From positions 1 to 21,919 of the forward strand of contig PLYX01000142.1 in NCBI GenBank assembly GCA_003151895.1: a DNA stretch of 21,919 bases, in the 5' to 3' direction. The stretch is from Solirubrobacterales bacterium (GTDB lineage Bacteria > Actinomycetota > Thermoleophilia > Solirubrobacterales > Solirubrobacteraceae). Position 1 is the first letter of the stretch, and every line of letters begins with the position of its first letter. Shown one piece after another: positions 5,464 through 14,248 of this stretch. The notes under the pieces are model-generated. The model was not told the DNA's origin. It saw only the letters and a list, made by a program, of their open reading frames with translations, and made no database searches. The translations under genes and the position numbers were made by a program.

Positions 5464-7893
5464 CTATTTCTTCTTGCTCTTCGTTTTGGTCACCGCGTAC
5501 TTCTTGCGTGCGCTGCGCCTGCACGCAGCGCGCTTGCTCTTCGGCTGCTTCGCGCACGCCTTCAATGCGAGCGCGAGCTGCTGCGCCCGGGTCAACTTCT
5601 TGGGCGTGACTTTCGCCGGTTCTTTGGGGAACGGGATGTTCGGGATGGACAGTTGAGCCACCACGGTGGGCGCGAACAACACGGACGGCAGCCCTCGAGT
5701 CGTGAACGTCGCCGTTTCGCCCCACGCCTTGCCATAGCCGCTCTGAACGAAGATCCGGTAGGCGTATGTCGTCGCGGGCTGCAACCCGGTGAGCGCTAGG
5801 GACTCCCCTACCAGCGTCGTGCTGGAGCCGACAGACCCCGAGAACACGACTCCGTACTGTGTGTCCGAACCCGCGTACGCGCCCAGTTCGAACCTGTATG
5901 TTGCCGGCTGGCCATCCGAGTTGACCGTGCCCGACACGACCGCGGTCGTCGCCGCGACCATACTGTACGGGCCGGTGAAAGCCCGCACTTTGGGAGCGGA
6001 TCCGGTTTTGAACTCACGTTCGGCACCTATTTCATGCAGCTTTTGCTTTTTGTCCGCGCTTTCGCTTTCCGCAAATAGCCGGTAGTGATAGGTCGTATCG
6101 GGCTGAAGTTCGGTCACTTCCTGGGTCGTACCGATCTTCCCGTACGCTTTAGACTCCAGCACGCTCGTCGCCGATACGCCTTCGCAGATGGTTTTCTGTT
6201 CTTCGGCTTCTCTCACGCCCTCTTTGCATTCTTCCAACGCATCGACTTCCCCGTATTCAAAAAAGTATTCAGTCTTCGCATTCTCCGGATTGAGTTCATC
6301 GAACATTACCGCTGAAGATGCTTTTACGAATAGAATGCTTGGATCACTAACAATCCGCGGTGCTACGATCGGCGTCAAAAACGAAGCAGTCGGGCTGCTA
6401 AACAGCGGCCTTTCCGGCGGCTCGACGTTTTTATCGTAGCCGGAAAGCCGATAGTAGAACGCTGTTTCGCCAGGCCGCACGGTCGCCACTTTGATACTCA
6501 CCGGTACCAGCACTTCGCCCAACGGGACCGATGTCTTGGGCGTTTCCGAACCCAACGCTTCTGTCCTGCCCCACTGGAACCAGACTTCCGTTTCACCGAC
6601 GCCCCACGGATTCGCTTCTCCTTTCAGACTACAGTCAAACGTCTCGTCCGTATCGTGTTCGACGCCCGATTCGCACGTCACCGGACGCGTCAATAGTTCC
6701 GCGACATTCACAGGTGTGTAAACCAATACTTCGTTTCCTAGGGAGGCGTACAGGTCGTTACTTCCGCCAAACGAGATACCGAGGTCTGGGGCAGGAATAG
6801 TGAATTCCGTGATCAGGTTGCCTTCTTCGGCGCCGAGCAGCGAGCCGAACGCCAAGGCGGATTGGTGAGGGCCAGCTTCAAACGCCGAAACAGCGACATG
6901 TTCCGACGAGTCGAGCGCTATACCTTGGATCGTGACTTCTAGGCCAGGCTGCCTCGGGCTTACCGGGAATTTCTTGATTTCTAGCCCACTCGAATTGAAC
7001 TCCCGTATGCTATTGGCAACGAAACTCAAAACGACGTATACGTCGCCAGCGCTGTCGACCGCAAGTGCCGTCACCCTACTCCCTGGCGCCGAAGAGATCG
7101 ACGTGAGCGAGAGTTCCCGCTTCCATTTACCGTCGGCTTCGAACACTTGCACCCGTTGTTCGTCGCCTACATACAGCAGGTGTTCAGCACCTACCGCAAG
7201 CAGGTCGCCTGCGAATTGCGCAAATTTAAACCCGCCGTGTTCGGCGCTTCCGACTGCGCTTTGCACGCCACTTGTGCAGACATCCCCTGAAGCTGCCGTA
7301 CAAATGTTCTCTTCGGCTTCGGTGATTTTATGCGGGTTGCCGGCTTCTTTGAATTCATTGACCTTCGTTTCGTTGACTTCCCTGCCGAACATCAACACGA
7401 ATCGACCGTCGGCTGTGTACTCCGCGACACGCCAGCTGAGCAGATCCTGCACGTAGATGTTGTGCGGTGTGGCCGGGTCAATGGCGACGCTTTGGACCTC
7501 CCTGAACGCACCGGCACCCGTTCCTTCCACGCCGGCCTTGCACGTATTCCCCGACGCTGCGGTACAGACGTTCTCTTCGACATCGGTGATTTTATGCGGG
7601 TTACCGGCTTCTTTGAATTCGTTGACCTTCGTTTCGTTGACTTCCCTGCCGAACATCAACACGAAATCCCCGGTCGCTGTGAGCTCCTGCACACGGCTGT
7701 TGCCGCGGTCCGCGACGTACACGTTCCCGTTGGGTGCGACCGCGGCGCTTTCGGGATATTCAAAACCATTTGTGATATGGCTTGACGGCACGAGCTTCAC
7801 GGGCTTGGCCTGCGCGCCGGTTGCACCGGCGAGCATCACGATCATGGCCGTGACGATCGCGGGCGGGATGGTCTTCATGCGATTGGCGATCAT
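5464..7893 (-). CDS. Exported NHL-repeat protein with FN3-like domains and basic tail
   Basis: 809 aa. The ATG at 7893 overlaps the upstream stop by 4 bp (ATGA). The signal peptide is cut near AQA (residue 29). NHL beta-propeller blades follow: FEYPESAAVAPNGNVYVADR (44-63), and a second with SVAIDPATPHNIYVQD (135-150). Two nearly identical inserts share FVLMFGREVNETKVNEF and KEAGNPHKIT (from residues 77 and 165) and a TAASG-type Cys pair. The middle (about 390-500) and the C-terminal third (ATTYAYRIFV, PDTTYHYRLF) look like Ig/fibronectin-III modules. The end is polybasic (RAACRRSARKKYA, then KTKSKKK), preceded by RAQQLALALKAC. This is a surface or envelope protein probably acting by protein or glycan binding; no catalytic motif was seen. 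Codons are GAA-rich and less GC-rich than the flanking metabolic genes. Confidence 0.85.
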   Translation of the reverse strand: MIANRMKTIPPAIVTAMIVMLAGATGAQAKPVKLVPSSHITNGFEYPESAAVAPNGNVYVADRGNSRVQELTATGDFVLMFGREVNETKVNEFKEAGNPHKITDVEENVCTAASGNTCKAGVEGTGAGAFREVQSVAIDPATPHNIYVQDLLSWRVAEYTADGRFVLMFGREVNETKVNEFKEAGNPHKITEAEENICTAASGDVCTSGVQSAVGSAEHGGFKFAQFAGDLLAVGAEHLLYVGDEQRVQVFEADGKWKRELSLTSISSAPGSRVTALAVDSAGDVYVVLSFVANSIREFNSSGLEIKKFPVSPRQPGLEVTIQGIALDSSEHVAVSAFEAGPHQSALAFGSLLGAEEGNLITEFTIPAPDLGISFGGSNDLYASLGNEVLVYTPVNVAELLTRPVTCESGVEHDTDETFDCSLKGEANPWGVGETEVWFQWGRTEALGSETPKTSVPLGEVLVPVSIKVATVRPGETAFYYRLSGYDKNVEPPERPLFSSPTASFLTPIVAPRIVSDPSILFVKASSAVMFDELNPENAKTEYFFEYGEVDALEECKEGVREAEEQKTICEGVSATSVLESKAYGKIGTTQEVTELQPDTTYHYRLFAESESADKKQKLHEIGAEREFKTGSAPKVRAFTGPYSMVAATTAVVSGTVNSDGQPATYRFELGAYAGSDTQYGVVFSGSVGSSTTLVGESLALTGLQPATTYAYRIFVQSGYGKAWGETATFTTRGLPSVLFAPTVVAQLSIPNIPFPKEPAKVTPKKLTRAQQLALALKACAKQPKSKRAACRRSARKKYAVTKTKSKKK
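7292..7401 (-). repeat. 110-bp internal duplication in NHL gene, copy 2 (protein order)
   Basis: Near-identical to 7556-7665. The offset is 264 bp (88 codons, in frame). It covers the insert with the GREVNETKVNEFKEAGNPHK motif and the following TAASG segment. Confidence 0.9.
7556..7665 (-). repeat. 110-bp internal duplication in NHL gene, copy 1 (protein order)
   Basis: Partner of 7292-7401, with only scattered mismatches. The low divergence indicates recent duplication or gene conversion of one propeller segment. Confidence 0.9.
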
Positions 7894-10800
7894 TGGCCTG
7901 CCCTCCGGTTGCCGGCCTTATCGGCCTTCTTCGCCTTTGCCTTCTTCTTTTTTTGAGCCTTCTTTGCCTTCGGGCAGCCGGTGACGGTGATCTTCGTACT
8001 CTCGTGGATTTCCGCGCCGTTCTGCGCGACGAACGCCGTGGGCATCGCCAGTCTGCTCGTGCAGAGGTTGCCGTTCGCGGCGAGCGCGGAGTACTTGCCC
8101 TCGGGCAGGTAGAGCTCGAACGTGTTGACCGGAACGTCCGGGACGGTCTTGAACGTGCTGCTCGTGATCCCGGCTTTGCTGATGAACGTGGTACCGGTCA
8201 GATCAACCCTGACACCGTCGCCCTGTAGGACGACGATCAGCGACGGGAACGCTTCCCCGCCGTGCGAGACGAAGTACACGGGACCCGAGAGGCCGACCGG
8301 CAACAGAGGCGTCGAGGCTCTGGCGATACCCACGACCGACGCGGACGGGCACCCGGCCGGGTTGCTGTTGAACGTCGCGACGGGACACGCCTTCTGTAGT
8401 GTCGTCAGGCGCGAGGGCAGCTGCTTGGGCAATGACACCTTGACCGCTGCGATGTTCGCGTCGTTGCCGAGAGCGCCCTTGGGGTAGGAGAGCTTCGCAT
8501 CGAGGCTAGCGCCCTTCGCACGGCTGGTCTTGCCCGAGGTGCTGACCTTGAACGTGGGCTTGAACACCAGGCTCTTGCAGCCCCCGACCGCGAACGGGCT
8601 CTGAACGGTCGCGGTCGCGTTCTGGGAGCCAGAGATCACAGCGGTGATCTGCTGCGCCTTGCAGTTGGTCGGGTTGAACATGAAGCTCGGCCGGTCGATG
8701 TTGACCGTGACTCGCTGCAATCGCAGCGGCACACCCATCCAGATCTGTGGGACCGCGTGCGGGCCGGATTCATCGGTGGTGATCGTCAGCGTCGAGTCGG
8801 TCGGGTTCACGTCGATCCGCGCCCGCACCACGACCATGCCGAGGTTGAACGGTCCCGCGACCGCTGGCGTTGCGATGCTCAACCCGAACGGCGCGCCCCC
8901 GTATGGGCCGGTCAGGTAGACGCCGCCTTCGATTTCAAAGGGGTGCGAGCCCGCGCCCGAGGCGACCCTGGTTGTGCCGATCTTCGAGGCCGGCGGGCAC
9001 GTGCCCGCGTCGGCGGCCGGTTCCCCGCACAACGGGACGCTCGAGAGCATCCCCAGCAGGCCCGGCGGGGTATACACCTGGATACCCTTGACGTACTGTT
9101 CGCGGTCTTTGCGCGAGAGGTTCAGCGTGAACGCGCTGAACTGGCCCGCCTGCGGCGTCACCGTGCCCGCCAGGAAACCGGGGTTCAGGCCCGGTGGGCT
9201 TGAGCAGCCTTCCACTTCAAAGAACGAGGACGGCGTCGCATCCGGCGTGCCCGGCATCGACAGGCTTTCAGGCGCCGGCGTCGTGCCCGGCGCGCTCCAC
9301 GGCGTGAAGTCCGCCGTCGTGACCGCCGGTCCACACGCTGCCGGATTGTCGATCGGCGCCCGCGGACCACCGTTCAGGTCGACCTTTAGTTCGCTGAACG
9401 GCGCCTGCGGCGTCCCCATGACCTCCGTGGTCAGCTGACCCGTCGTTGGGTTGGCCTCAGTGTCGAACGCGACCTTGAAGTGGACACCTGTCTTCGCCAG
9501 ATCGCCCGTGCCACCTAGCTCTAGGTACAGGCGGTAGAGTTTCCCGTCCAGCGCGTCCTGTTCCGTGCAGGGACTCTGACCAGCGCCGCCGCAGCCCGGC
9601 CTCGCCAGGTATACGTGACCCTTGACCGGTACCGGCAACAGCGGGATGAGCGCTTCTGCGGTACCCACGGTCGACGCATCCGGGCAGTGACCGGGTGCCA
9701 GCTGCAGTTCGCCGTTCAGGCCGACTACTTCCGATTCAGGACCGGTGATGTTGATCCCTTCAGGCCCAAATTCGTTGCACGCCTGGATGCCGTCAACCAC
9801 ACCAGGACTGATCGACATGCCCTCCGGGAACGTCACGGTCGAGTCGCGCAGCTGCGGCGTCGCGAGCGTTTCCGGCTTTTCGTTCAGCGGGACCTTCAGG
9901 TCGACGCCCAACCCGACTGGCGCATCTGCGAGCAGCGTGTCCGGTTCCACTTCGATCGACGGGTCAAACGCCAACAGGTTGCAACCCGTCACCCCCTGTG
10001 GAGGTCCGCTCACGACCGTCGGAAACGTCGTGTGGGCTTCCACATACCCTTCGTACTGTCCGTTCACGCCAACTTTCCCCGGCTTCTCCCAAGAGTCCGC
10101 ACGCAGCGTCGCCGTCTCAGGACCCGCGGAGCAATCCGTCGGCATCGACAAGAACGGCACCATTTCGTGGTTCGCAGGTTCCCCGCCGCCTTCGCAGACC
10201 AGCGGTGAGCTTACTTCGGAGGTACCGCAGAACCGTCCACGCATCGGGCGGTGGCTCAGATCGGCCGGAACACCCCAGAACGTCAGTTCAAACCCGGTAA
10301 GCGCGATCTTCGGAATCTCGTTGCTGACGACCGTGAATCCATATTCGCCTTGCGCAGTGCGCACAAGATGCGCCGTCAGCTGGGGTGTGATAATTTTTGT
10401 CTTGTTCTCAAGCGCGAACTCCGCAGACTGGCCGGCTTCCGGCGTCACGTTCACTATCGGCGCGAGCTGCTCCTTCCCGCCCTCCCAGTGGAGTAGGTAC
10501 ACGCCGACCTGAGTATCGGCAGGACACTGTTCGGCGCTGCTGGTAACCTGTGTGAGAGGGCAGCGCGGCACAGCCATCGGATCGCCCAATAGACCTGGAG
10601 GCAAACCGGCGACTATGTCCTTCGGATCCTGCGTTGGCACAAGGGAGTAGTGTCCTTTTTCTGATGTTTTTTCGACTTCTTCGTCCGTGAGATCGGCCGT
10701 CGTCGTCAAGGCCCAAGGGTGGCCGCCGGCTTGAGTAAACGTGTATGGCACGTTGGTGAATTCGTACATTTCCTCGCCAAGCGCTTTTCCAAGCGGCACT

Positions 10801-10946
10801 TCCTCGGTCCGTTCAGTTGTCTGCATTGTGAACTTGGTGATGTCGAACGGCTTCCCTTCCAGCGCGCTGGCCGGCACACACGCCGTCAGCAACACACCGA
10901 GCACAGGCGCCACACCACATAGCCCTCGCAAGACCCTCGTCCTCAC
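7890..10946 (-). CDS. Large exported protein with four Cys-Pro repeat modules and polybasic tail
   Basis: 1018 aa. The start overlaps the upstream gene's stop by ATGA, and its own stop overlaps the NHL gene in the same way. The signal peptide is cut near ASA (residue 28-29). Four modules carry a first Cys and then CPxxSxVG: C129/CPADTQVG (141), C390/CPDASTVG (421), C640/CPPASKIG (650) and C854/CPSASVVG (866). Modules 1 and 3 also share PPGLLG and VTPxAGQ, and modules 2 and 4 share PLLPV then GxVY. The paired Cys suggest a disulfide in each extracellular module. The C-terminus is a Lys/Ala tail (AKKAQKKKKAKAKKADK). I do not recognise a named family with a known function. The position between a PD40 and an NHL protein implies an envelope-associated assembly. 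Confidence 0.85.
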   Translation of the reverse strand: MRTRVLRGLCGVAPVLGVLLTACVPASALEGKPFDITKFTMQTTERTEEVPLGKALGEEMYEFTNVPYTFTQAGGHPWALTTTADLTDEEVEKTSEKGHYSLVPTQDPKDIVAGLPPGLLGDPMAVPRCPLTQVTSSAEQCPADTQVGVYLLHWEGGKEQLAPIVNVTPEAGQSAEFALENKTKIITPQLTAHLVRTAQGEYGFTVVSNEIPKIALTGFELTFWGVPADLSHRPMRGRFCGTSEVSSPLVCEGGGEPANHEMVPFLSMPTDCSAGPETATLRADSWEKPGKVGVNGQYEGYVEAHTTFPTVVSGPPQGVTGCNLLAFDPSIEVEPDTLLADAPVGLGVDLKVPLNEKPETLATPQLRDSTVTFPEGMSISPGVVDGIQACNEFGPEGINITGPESEVVGLNGELQLAPGHCPDASTVGTAEALIPLLPVPVKGHVYLARPGCGGAGQSPCTEQDALDGKLYRLYLELGGTGDLAKTGVHFKVAFDTEANPTTGQLTTEVMGTPQAPFSELKVDLNGGPRAPIDNPAACGPAVTTADFTPWSAPGTTPAPESLSMPGTPDATPSSFFEVEGCSSPPGLNPGFLAGTVTPQAGQFSAFTLNLSRKDREQYVKGIQVYTPPGLLGMLSSVPLCGEPAADAGTCPPASKIGTTRVASGAGSHPFEIEGGVYLTGPYGGAPFGLSIATPAVAGPFNLGMVVVRARIDVNPTDSTLTITTDESGPHAVPQIWMGVPLRLQRVTVNIDRPSFMFNPTNCKAQQITAVISGSQNATATVQSPFAVGGCKSLVFKPTFKVSTSGKTSRAKGASLDAKLSYPKGALGNDANIAAVKVSLPKQLPSRLTTLQKACPVATFNSNPAGCPSASVVGIARASTPLLPVGLSGPVYFVSHGGEAFPSLIVVLQGDGVRVDLTGTTFISKAGITSSTFKTVPDVPVNTFELYLPEGKYSALAANGNLCTSRLAMPTAFVAQNGAEIHESTKITVTGCPKAKKAQKKKKAKAKKADKAGNRRAGQ

Positions 10947-13207
10947 CGCCTGCTCCTTCCAGCTGCCTTCTTAGCCTTGCCGGAGCGCCCGGAGGCCTTC
11001 CCCTTTTTCTGGCGCTTCTTCTTCGGCTTGGGCTTGGGCTTGGGCTTCTTCGCCTTGACCGCCGGTTTGGAGACGGGCGCGGCGAAGTTCCCGCCCGGCG
11101 CTTGCGGGACGCTGCCGGGCACCAGCAGCGGCGCTGGATTCGTCAACGGACCCTGACACGCATCACCCAAGCACTGCTGGCGTTTTGCACCTGTCACCGA
11201 GAAACCAAGCTGTTCTCCAGGCAGATGCGGCAGGCGCGCATCGTAGATGTCCGGAGCGCCGTCGGTGTCCTGCGAGACCAAGCCTTGTACCGTCACAAAG
11301 AAGACATCGTCACCCTTGGGCGAGATCACCACGTCTTCGACCGGCTCTTCCGCGCTGCCGCTTGAGATCAGCGACACCCTACCTTCGCTGTCGTCCGCTT
11401 CCTTGTGCCATTCATACACGTTTGTGAGGTGGTTAATCGCGGCAGGCAACAACGGCTCGGCGGTCGTGAACACGATCCGCGAACCGTCTTCGGTCATGGC
11501 ACGATTACCCATTTCGTATTGGCGCGCCACCTTGCCGCCCCAGTTACCCAAGGCGATCGTCGCGTCGAACAGACTGTTGTTGCCGTTAGCGTCCGAGCCC
11601 GCTTCACCAAGCGACACACGATCGAGCGCGCCCGTTTCAGCGTCATACCGGTAGATGTCCTTCGCCGTATCCGTGTCGCTGGAGACCAGCTGCCCATAGC
11701 TGGAGAAGACCAGGAACCTGCCATCCGTGCCCGCTGTCTGCGCTTCGGGCCCGCTGGCACCACTAGCGCTCAGCCACAGTCTTTCGTCGCTTCCCGTCGT
11801 GCTTGGACAGCGCACATCAACCACTGCTCCCGAGAGTTCCGATCCCGAGCAGAGATCCGCGACGAACGCCACTTTCCCGGATACGCTGTCGTACACATAC
11901 AGATTGTCAGCTTTGGCGTGCGGAACAGCACGCCCTTCGCCTTCGATCCCTTCCTGCTCGGCCTGGCTCAAGAGGTCACCGCTCGCCACGAAATAGACGC
12001 GAGACCCGTCTGGCGCAACCCTGACAACACCCTGCACCTGCGCGGCTTCGCCGTTCGGATCGTGCGATACCTGCACAAGCGGCTTCACTTCTCTTTCGGC
12101 CGCTTCGCATCCGTGTTCGTTGCCGGATGGACAACCGATCGTCGCCATGTAGAGATCGTTTTCCGTGTCTTTGTCTTCGCTGGCCACATACGACTGGGTG
12201 GTCGTGAAGAACACCCTCGACCCGTCTTCGGAGGCACCCACGAAGTTGGCGCTCGCACGCGACGCGGCCCCTGGTTCACACGGCACTTCGTTACATTCTT
12301 CGGCGACGGACTTCGATACTTCGAGCGTCTTGGCTCCATCCAAACGCACAAACAACTGATGATCCCCGCTTTCGTTGGCACATTTGGTGGCTTTGTCGAC
12401 GTTTGTCGTAAAGAATATCTCCGTGCCATCCGCGGCGATCGCGTTGAATTCGTTTTCTTTTTCGCTGGCATAGTGGCCCCCGATGCCCACGTCCACCGCA
12501 CACGCAGGATCGACCGACTTGCCCTGGTTGTTCACCCCCAGGAGCCGCAACGACGTCGGTCCCCCGCTACAGCCGCGATCGAGCTCATATATCTGGAGTG
12601 ACGGTTCTGTTGTTTCCGCCGCTTGGGGTAGGAGGGCTTCTCTCCCTAGGTTTGTGAACAGGATGTGGCAAAAGTCAGCGCTCGCCCCGTGGTAAATGAG
12701 AGTAAGAGGCTTGTCTTCAAGCGTTCTCAAGACCACGCCGCCCAATTCCCAGTTAGCTTCCGTGTCCGGCCTATCCGTGAGGTGCAGCCGAAACTCCTCT
12801 TCTGTGCCTGCTTGGCCTGCGCCTTCCTCGTTTGACCCCGGCTTACCCAGCGCGAGCGTCGAGTCCAGCGATGACGACACGTCCTGAGCCACGATATACG
12901 GCATCATCGTTGCGGGCACCATCAGCGGCGCCGTCGACCAGCCGGTGGCGCCACGATGCGCGACATAGGCGATTAGCCCTTCCGGGCTTGAGGGCGCCCC
13001 TTCAAACGCGCCCGGGGAGTAGAACGCGACACTTTCACCCGTCGGCGCCACCGCCTCGATCGCAGAGGCGCCATAGCCCCCCTTGTAGGGAGGACTAACC
13101 ATCTCGTACACACGGCCTTCGGGGAGAGCGAGCGCCGTGGCCGACAGACAGCAAGACACCACCAATACCAGTACGAGCGCACCAGCCCAGCTGGCCCCTC
13201 TACTCAT
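10943..13207 (-). CDS. Exported PD40/WD40-like beta-propeller protein with polybasic tail
   Basis: 754 aa from the ATG at 13207. That start is chosen over a GTG at 13270 because it has a purine-rich GGGGAAGAGG just upstream and leads straight into a signal peptide (MSRGASWAGALVLVLVVSCC, cut near ALA). The mature protein opens LPEGRVYEMVSPPYKGGYGA. PD40/TolB-like blades recur: EDGSRVFFTTTQ, PDGSRVYFVASGDL, EDGSRIVFTTAEPLL and KGDDVFFVTVQGLVSQDTDG, each followed by D-I-Y or D-L-Y. The C-terminus is proline- then lysine-rich (KAKKPKPKPKPKKKRQKK), ending RSRR. It is the first gene of the ATGA-overlapping series. No enzymatic residues were seen, so a scaffold or binding role at the cell surface is the best inference. 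Confidence 0.85.
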   Translation of the reverse strand: MSRGASWAGALVLVLVVSCCLSATALALPEGRVYEMVSPPYKGGYGASAIEAVAPTGESVAFYSPGAFEGAPSSPEGLIAYVAHRGATGWSTAPLMVPATMMPYIVAQDVSSSLDSTLALGKPGSNEEGAGQAGTEEEFRLHLTDRPDTEANWELGGVVLRTLEDKPLTLIYHGASADFCHILFTNLGREALLPQAAETTEPSLQIYELDRGCSGGPTSLRLLGVNNQGKSVDPACAVDVGIGGHYASEKENEFNAIAADGTEIFFTTNVDKATKCANESGDHQLFVRLDGAKTLEVSKSVAEECNEVPCEPGAASRASANFVGASEDGSRVFFTTTQSYVASEDKDTENDLYMATIGCPSGNEHGCEAAEREVKPLVQVSHDPNGEAAQVQGVVRVAPDGSRVYFVASGDLLSQAEQEGIEGEGRAVPHAKADNLYVYDSVSGKVAFVADLCSGSELSGAVVDVRCPSTTGSDERLWLSASGASGPEAQTAGTDGRFLVFSSYGQLVSSDTDTAKDIYRYDAETGALDRVSLGEAGSDANGNNSLFDATIALGNWGGKVARQYEMGNRAMTEDGSRIVFTTAEPLLPAAINHLTNVYEWHKEADDSEGRVSLISSGSAEEPVEDVVISPKGDDVFFVTVQGLVSQDTDGAPDIYDARLPHLPGEQLGFSVTGAKRQQCLGDACQGPLTNPAPLLVPGSVPQAPGGNFAAPVSKPAVKAKKPKPKPKPKKKRQKKGKASGRSGKAKKAAGRSRR

Positions 13208-13270
13208 CCTCTTCCCCACTTTCTCTTCTCCCGGCCAGGCTCCAAAACTTGCAACGCTTGAACGGTCCAC

Positions 13271-13387
13271 TATGGAAACTCAAAATTGACGTGCCGCCGG
13301 GCGAGACGATTCCGTCCCGCCCAGCGCGCACGTATTACATCATTTCAACGTGCCACATTGCACCTGTAGTACTGACACTATGACTAG
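13271..13387. other. Intergenic spacer after the 220-aa secreted protein gene
   Basis: It holds the hairpin at 13299-13322 and probably the promoter of the four-gene surface-protein operon starting at 13207. The in-frame GTG at 13270 falls at its edge. Confidence 0.4.
13299..13322 (-). terminator. Hairpin downstream of the 220-aa secreted protein gene
   Basis: GGGCGAGACG (13299-13308) pairs with CGTCCCGCCC (13313-13322) with one A/C mismatch and an ATTC loop. On the minus strand it lies 65 nt after the stop at 13388, and an AATTTT stretch follows about 15-20 nt later. It is a reasonable terminator candidate separating this gene from the next operon. Confidence 0.45.
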
Positions 13388-14050
13388 CTATTCTCCGCTT
13401 ACTGCCAACGCTAGTCCGTTTAATGTCGTGATTAAACCTTCGCCCGTTATTACTCCTGATGTTGATTTGCCTTGTGTACAGGATCCATGCTCGGATTCAG
13501 CATTGAAAATTCCTAACACGTCGGGGGGACTTTCCGTCGGCATGTTTTCTATCAAGGAACTCGTTAACCCTGTGCACGTGTCTTCGATAGGGAGGATAAT
13601 GGTACATAACGAGGTATAGCCCGGCGCTCCACCGGTTGAGGTAAAGATATGGTCTCGTATCACCGTTCCGACTAATTCGAGCTGCGTCTTCCACGGCAGA
13701 TTCTCAGGCCAGACTTCGGGCGTGCCCGAACATTGAGACGAGGTGCATAAGAGGGCCGTGCCCCCTAATTTGATTGCTACTCCTGCCGTGTTTAATACTT
13801 CCGTGATTTCATCTGTACCGGTAGGCCCGACCGAGCCGTCGAGTGTACCTTCGCATTTGACCGTAACTGATCCTAGGGCCGTTTCCGTGTCAGTTAGGTT
13901 CAGACTTCCTTTGGTTTCGACCGATGTCGATGCTGTGACCGCTGCTCCGTTGATTAACCATTCGGGTGCCGCGAACGCCGACGCTGCTGCGATCGCACTG
14001 ACCGCAAATGCTGCGACGAGCGCAAGCCCGATTATCTGGATCTTTCTCAT
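13388..14050 (-). CDS. Small secreted protein of unknown function, six cysteines
   Basis: 220 aa. The signal peptide (MRKIQIIGLALVAAFAVSAI) is cut near AFA, and the mature protein begins APEWLING. The mature part is rich in Thr/Ser/Gly with probable beta strands: ETKGSLNLTDTETALGSVTV, then KCEGTLDGSVG. It holds six cysteines (KC, LLC, QC, LC, TC, SC), suggesting three disulfides. I recall secreted proteins with the WLxNG...CxG layout in many copies in Solirubrobacterales genomes, none with known function. GAGGGGAAGG lies about 13 nt before the ATG, a long spacing. Its DNA is visibly more AT-rich than the flanks. A possible terminator separates it from the operon downstream, so it is probably its own transcript. 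Confidence 0.8.
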   Translation of the reverse strand: MRKIQIIGLALVAAFAVSAIAAASAFAAPEWLINGAAVTASTSVETKGSLNLTDTETALGSVTVKCEGTLDGSVGPTGTDEITEVLNTAGVAIKLGGTALLCTSSQCSGTPEVWPENLPWKTQLELVGTVIRDHIFTSTGGAPGYTSLCTIILPIEDTCTGLTSSLIENMPTESPPDVLGIFNAESEHGSCTQGKSTSGVITGEGLITTLNGLALAVSGE

Positions 14051-14173
14051 TGTGATTCATCTACCTTCCCCTCGTCCAAGGCCTGGTTGGGCCTCTTCCG
14101 AGGCTTGAGATGGCCGACCAGAGCACTCGTGTACGTCAGAGAGCGCCGAGCCCGGCCCTGTATGCACTGCATT

Positions 14174-14195
14174 GAGATCCCGACTAATGGATCTC
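14174..14195. promoter_or_regulatory. Inverted repeat upstream of the secreted protein gene
   Basis: GAGATCC (14174-14180) and GGATCTC (14189-14195), perfect 7-bp arms with an 8-bp spacer, lie 124 bp upstream of the minus-strand start at 14050. It may be an operator. Confidence 0.3.
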
Positions 14196-14248
14196 GCCGC
14201 GAGCGTAGCAGCTACCCTAGCGCCATGTCAAGCAAATATCCATAGATG

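Noticed and set aside
5453..5464. 12-bp palindrome GCGACATGTCGC at the end of the NHL gene
   Set aside because: It overlaps the stop codon, is isolated, and such short palindromes are expected by chance in this base composition.
11405..12601. 398-aa plus-strand ORF
   Set aside because: It lies antisense to the PD40 protein gene, whose propeller motifs are clear on minus. The plus translation has no signal, domain or repeat logic.
13208..13270. Upstream GTG start (13270) for the PD40 protein
   Set aside because: It adds 21 polar residues before a good signal peptide, and has a poorer ribosome site than the ATG at 13207.
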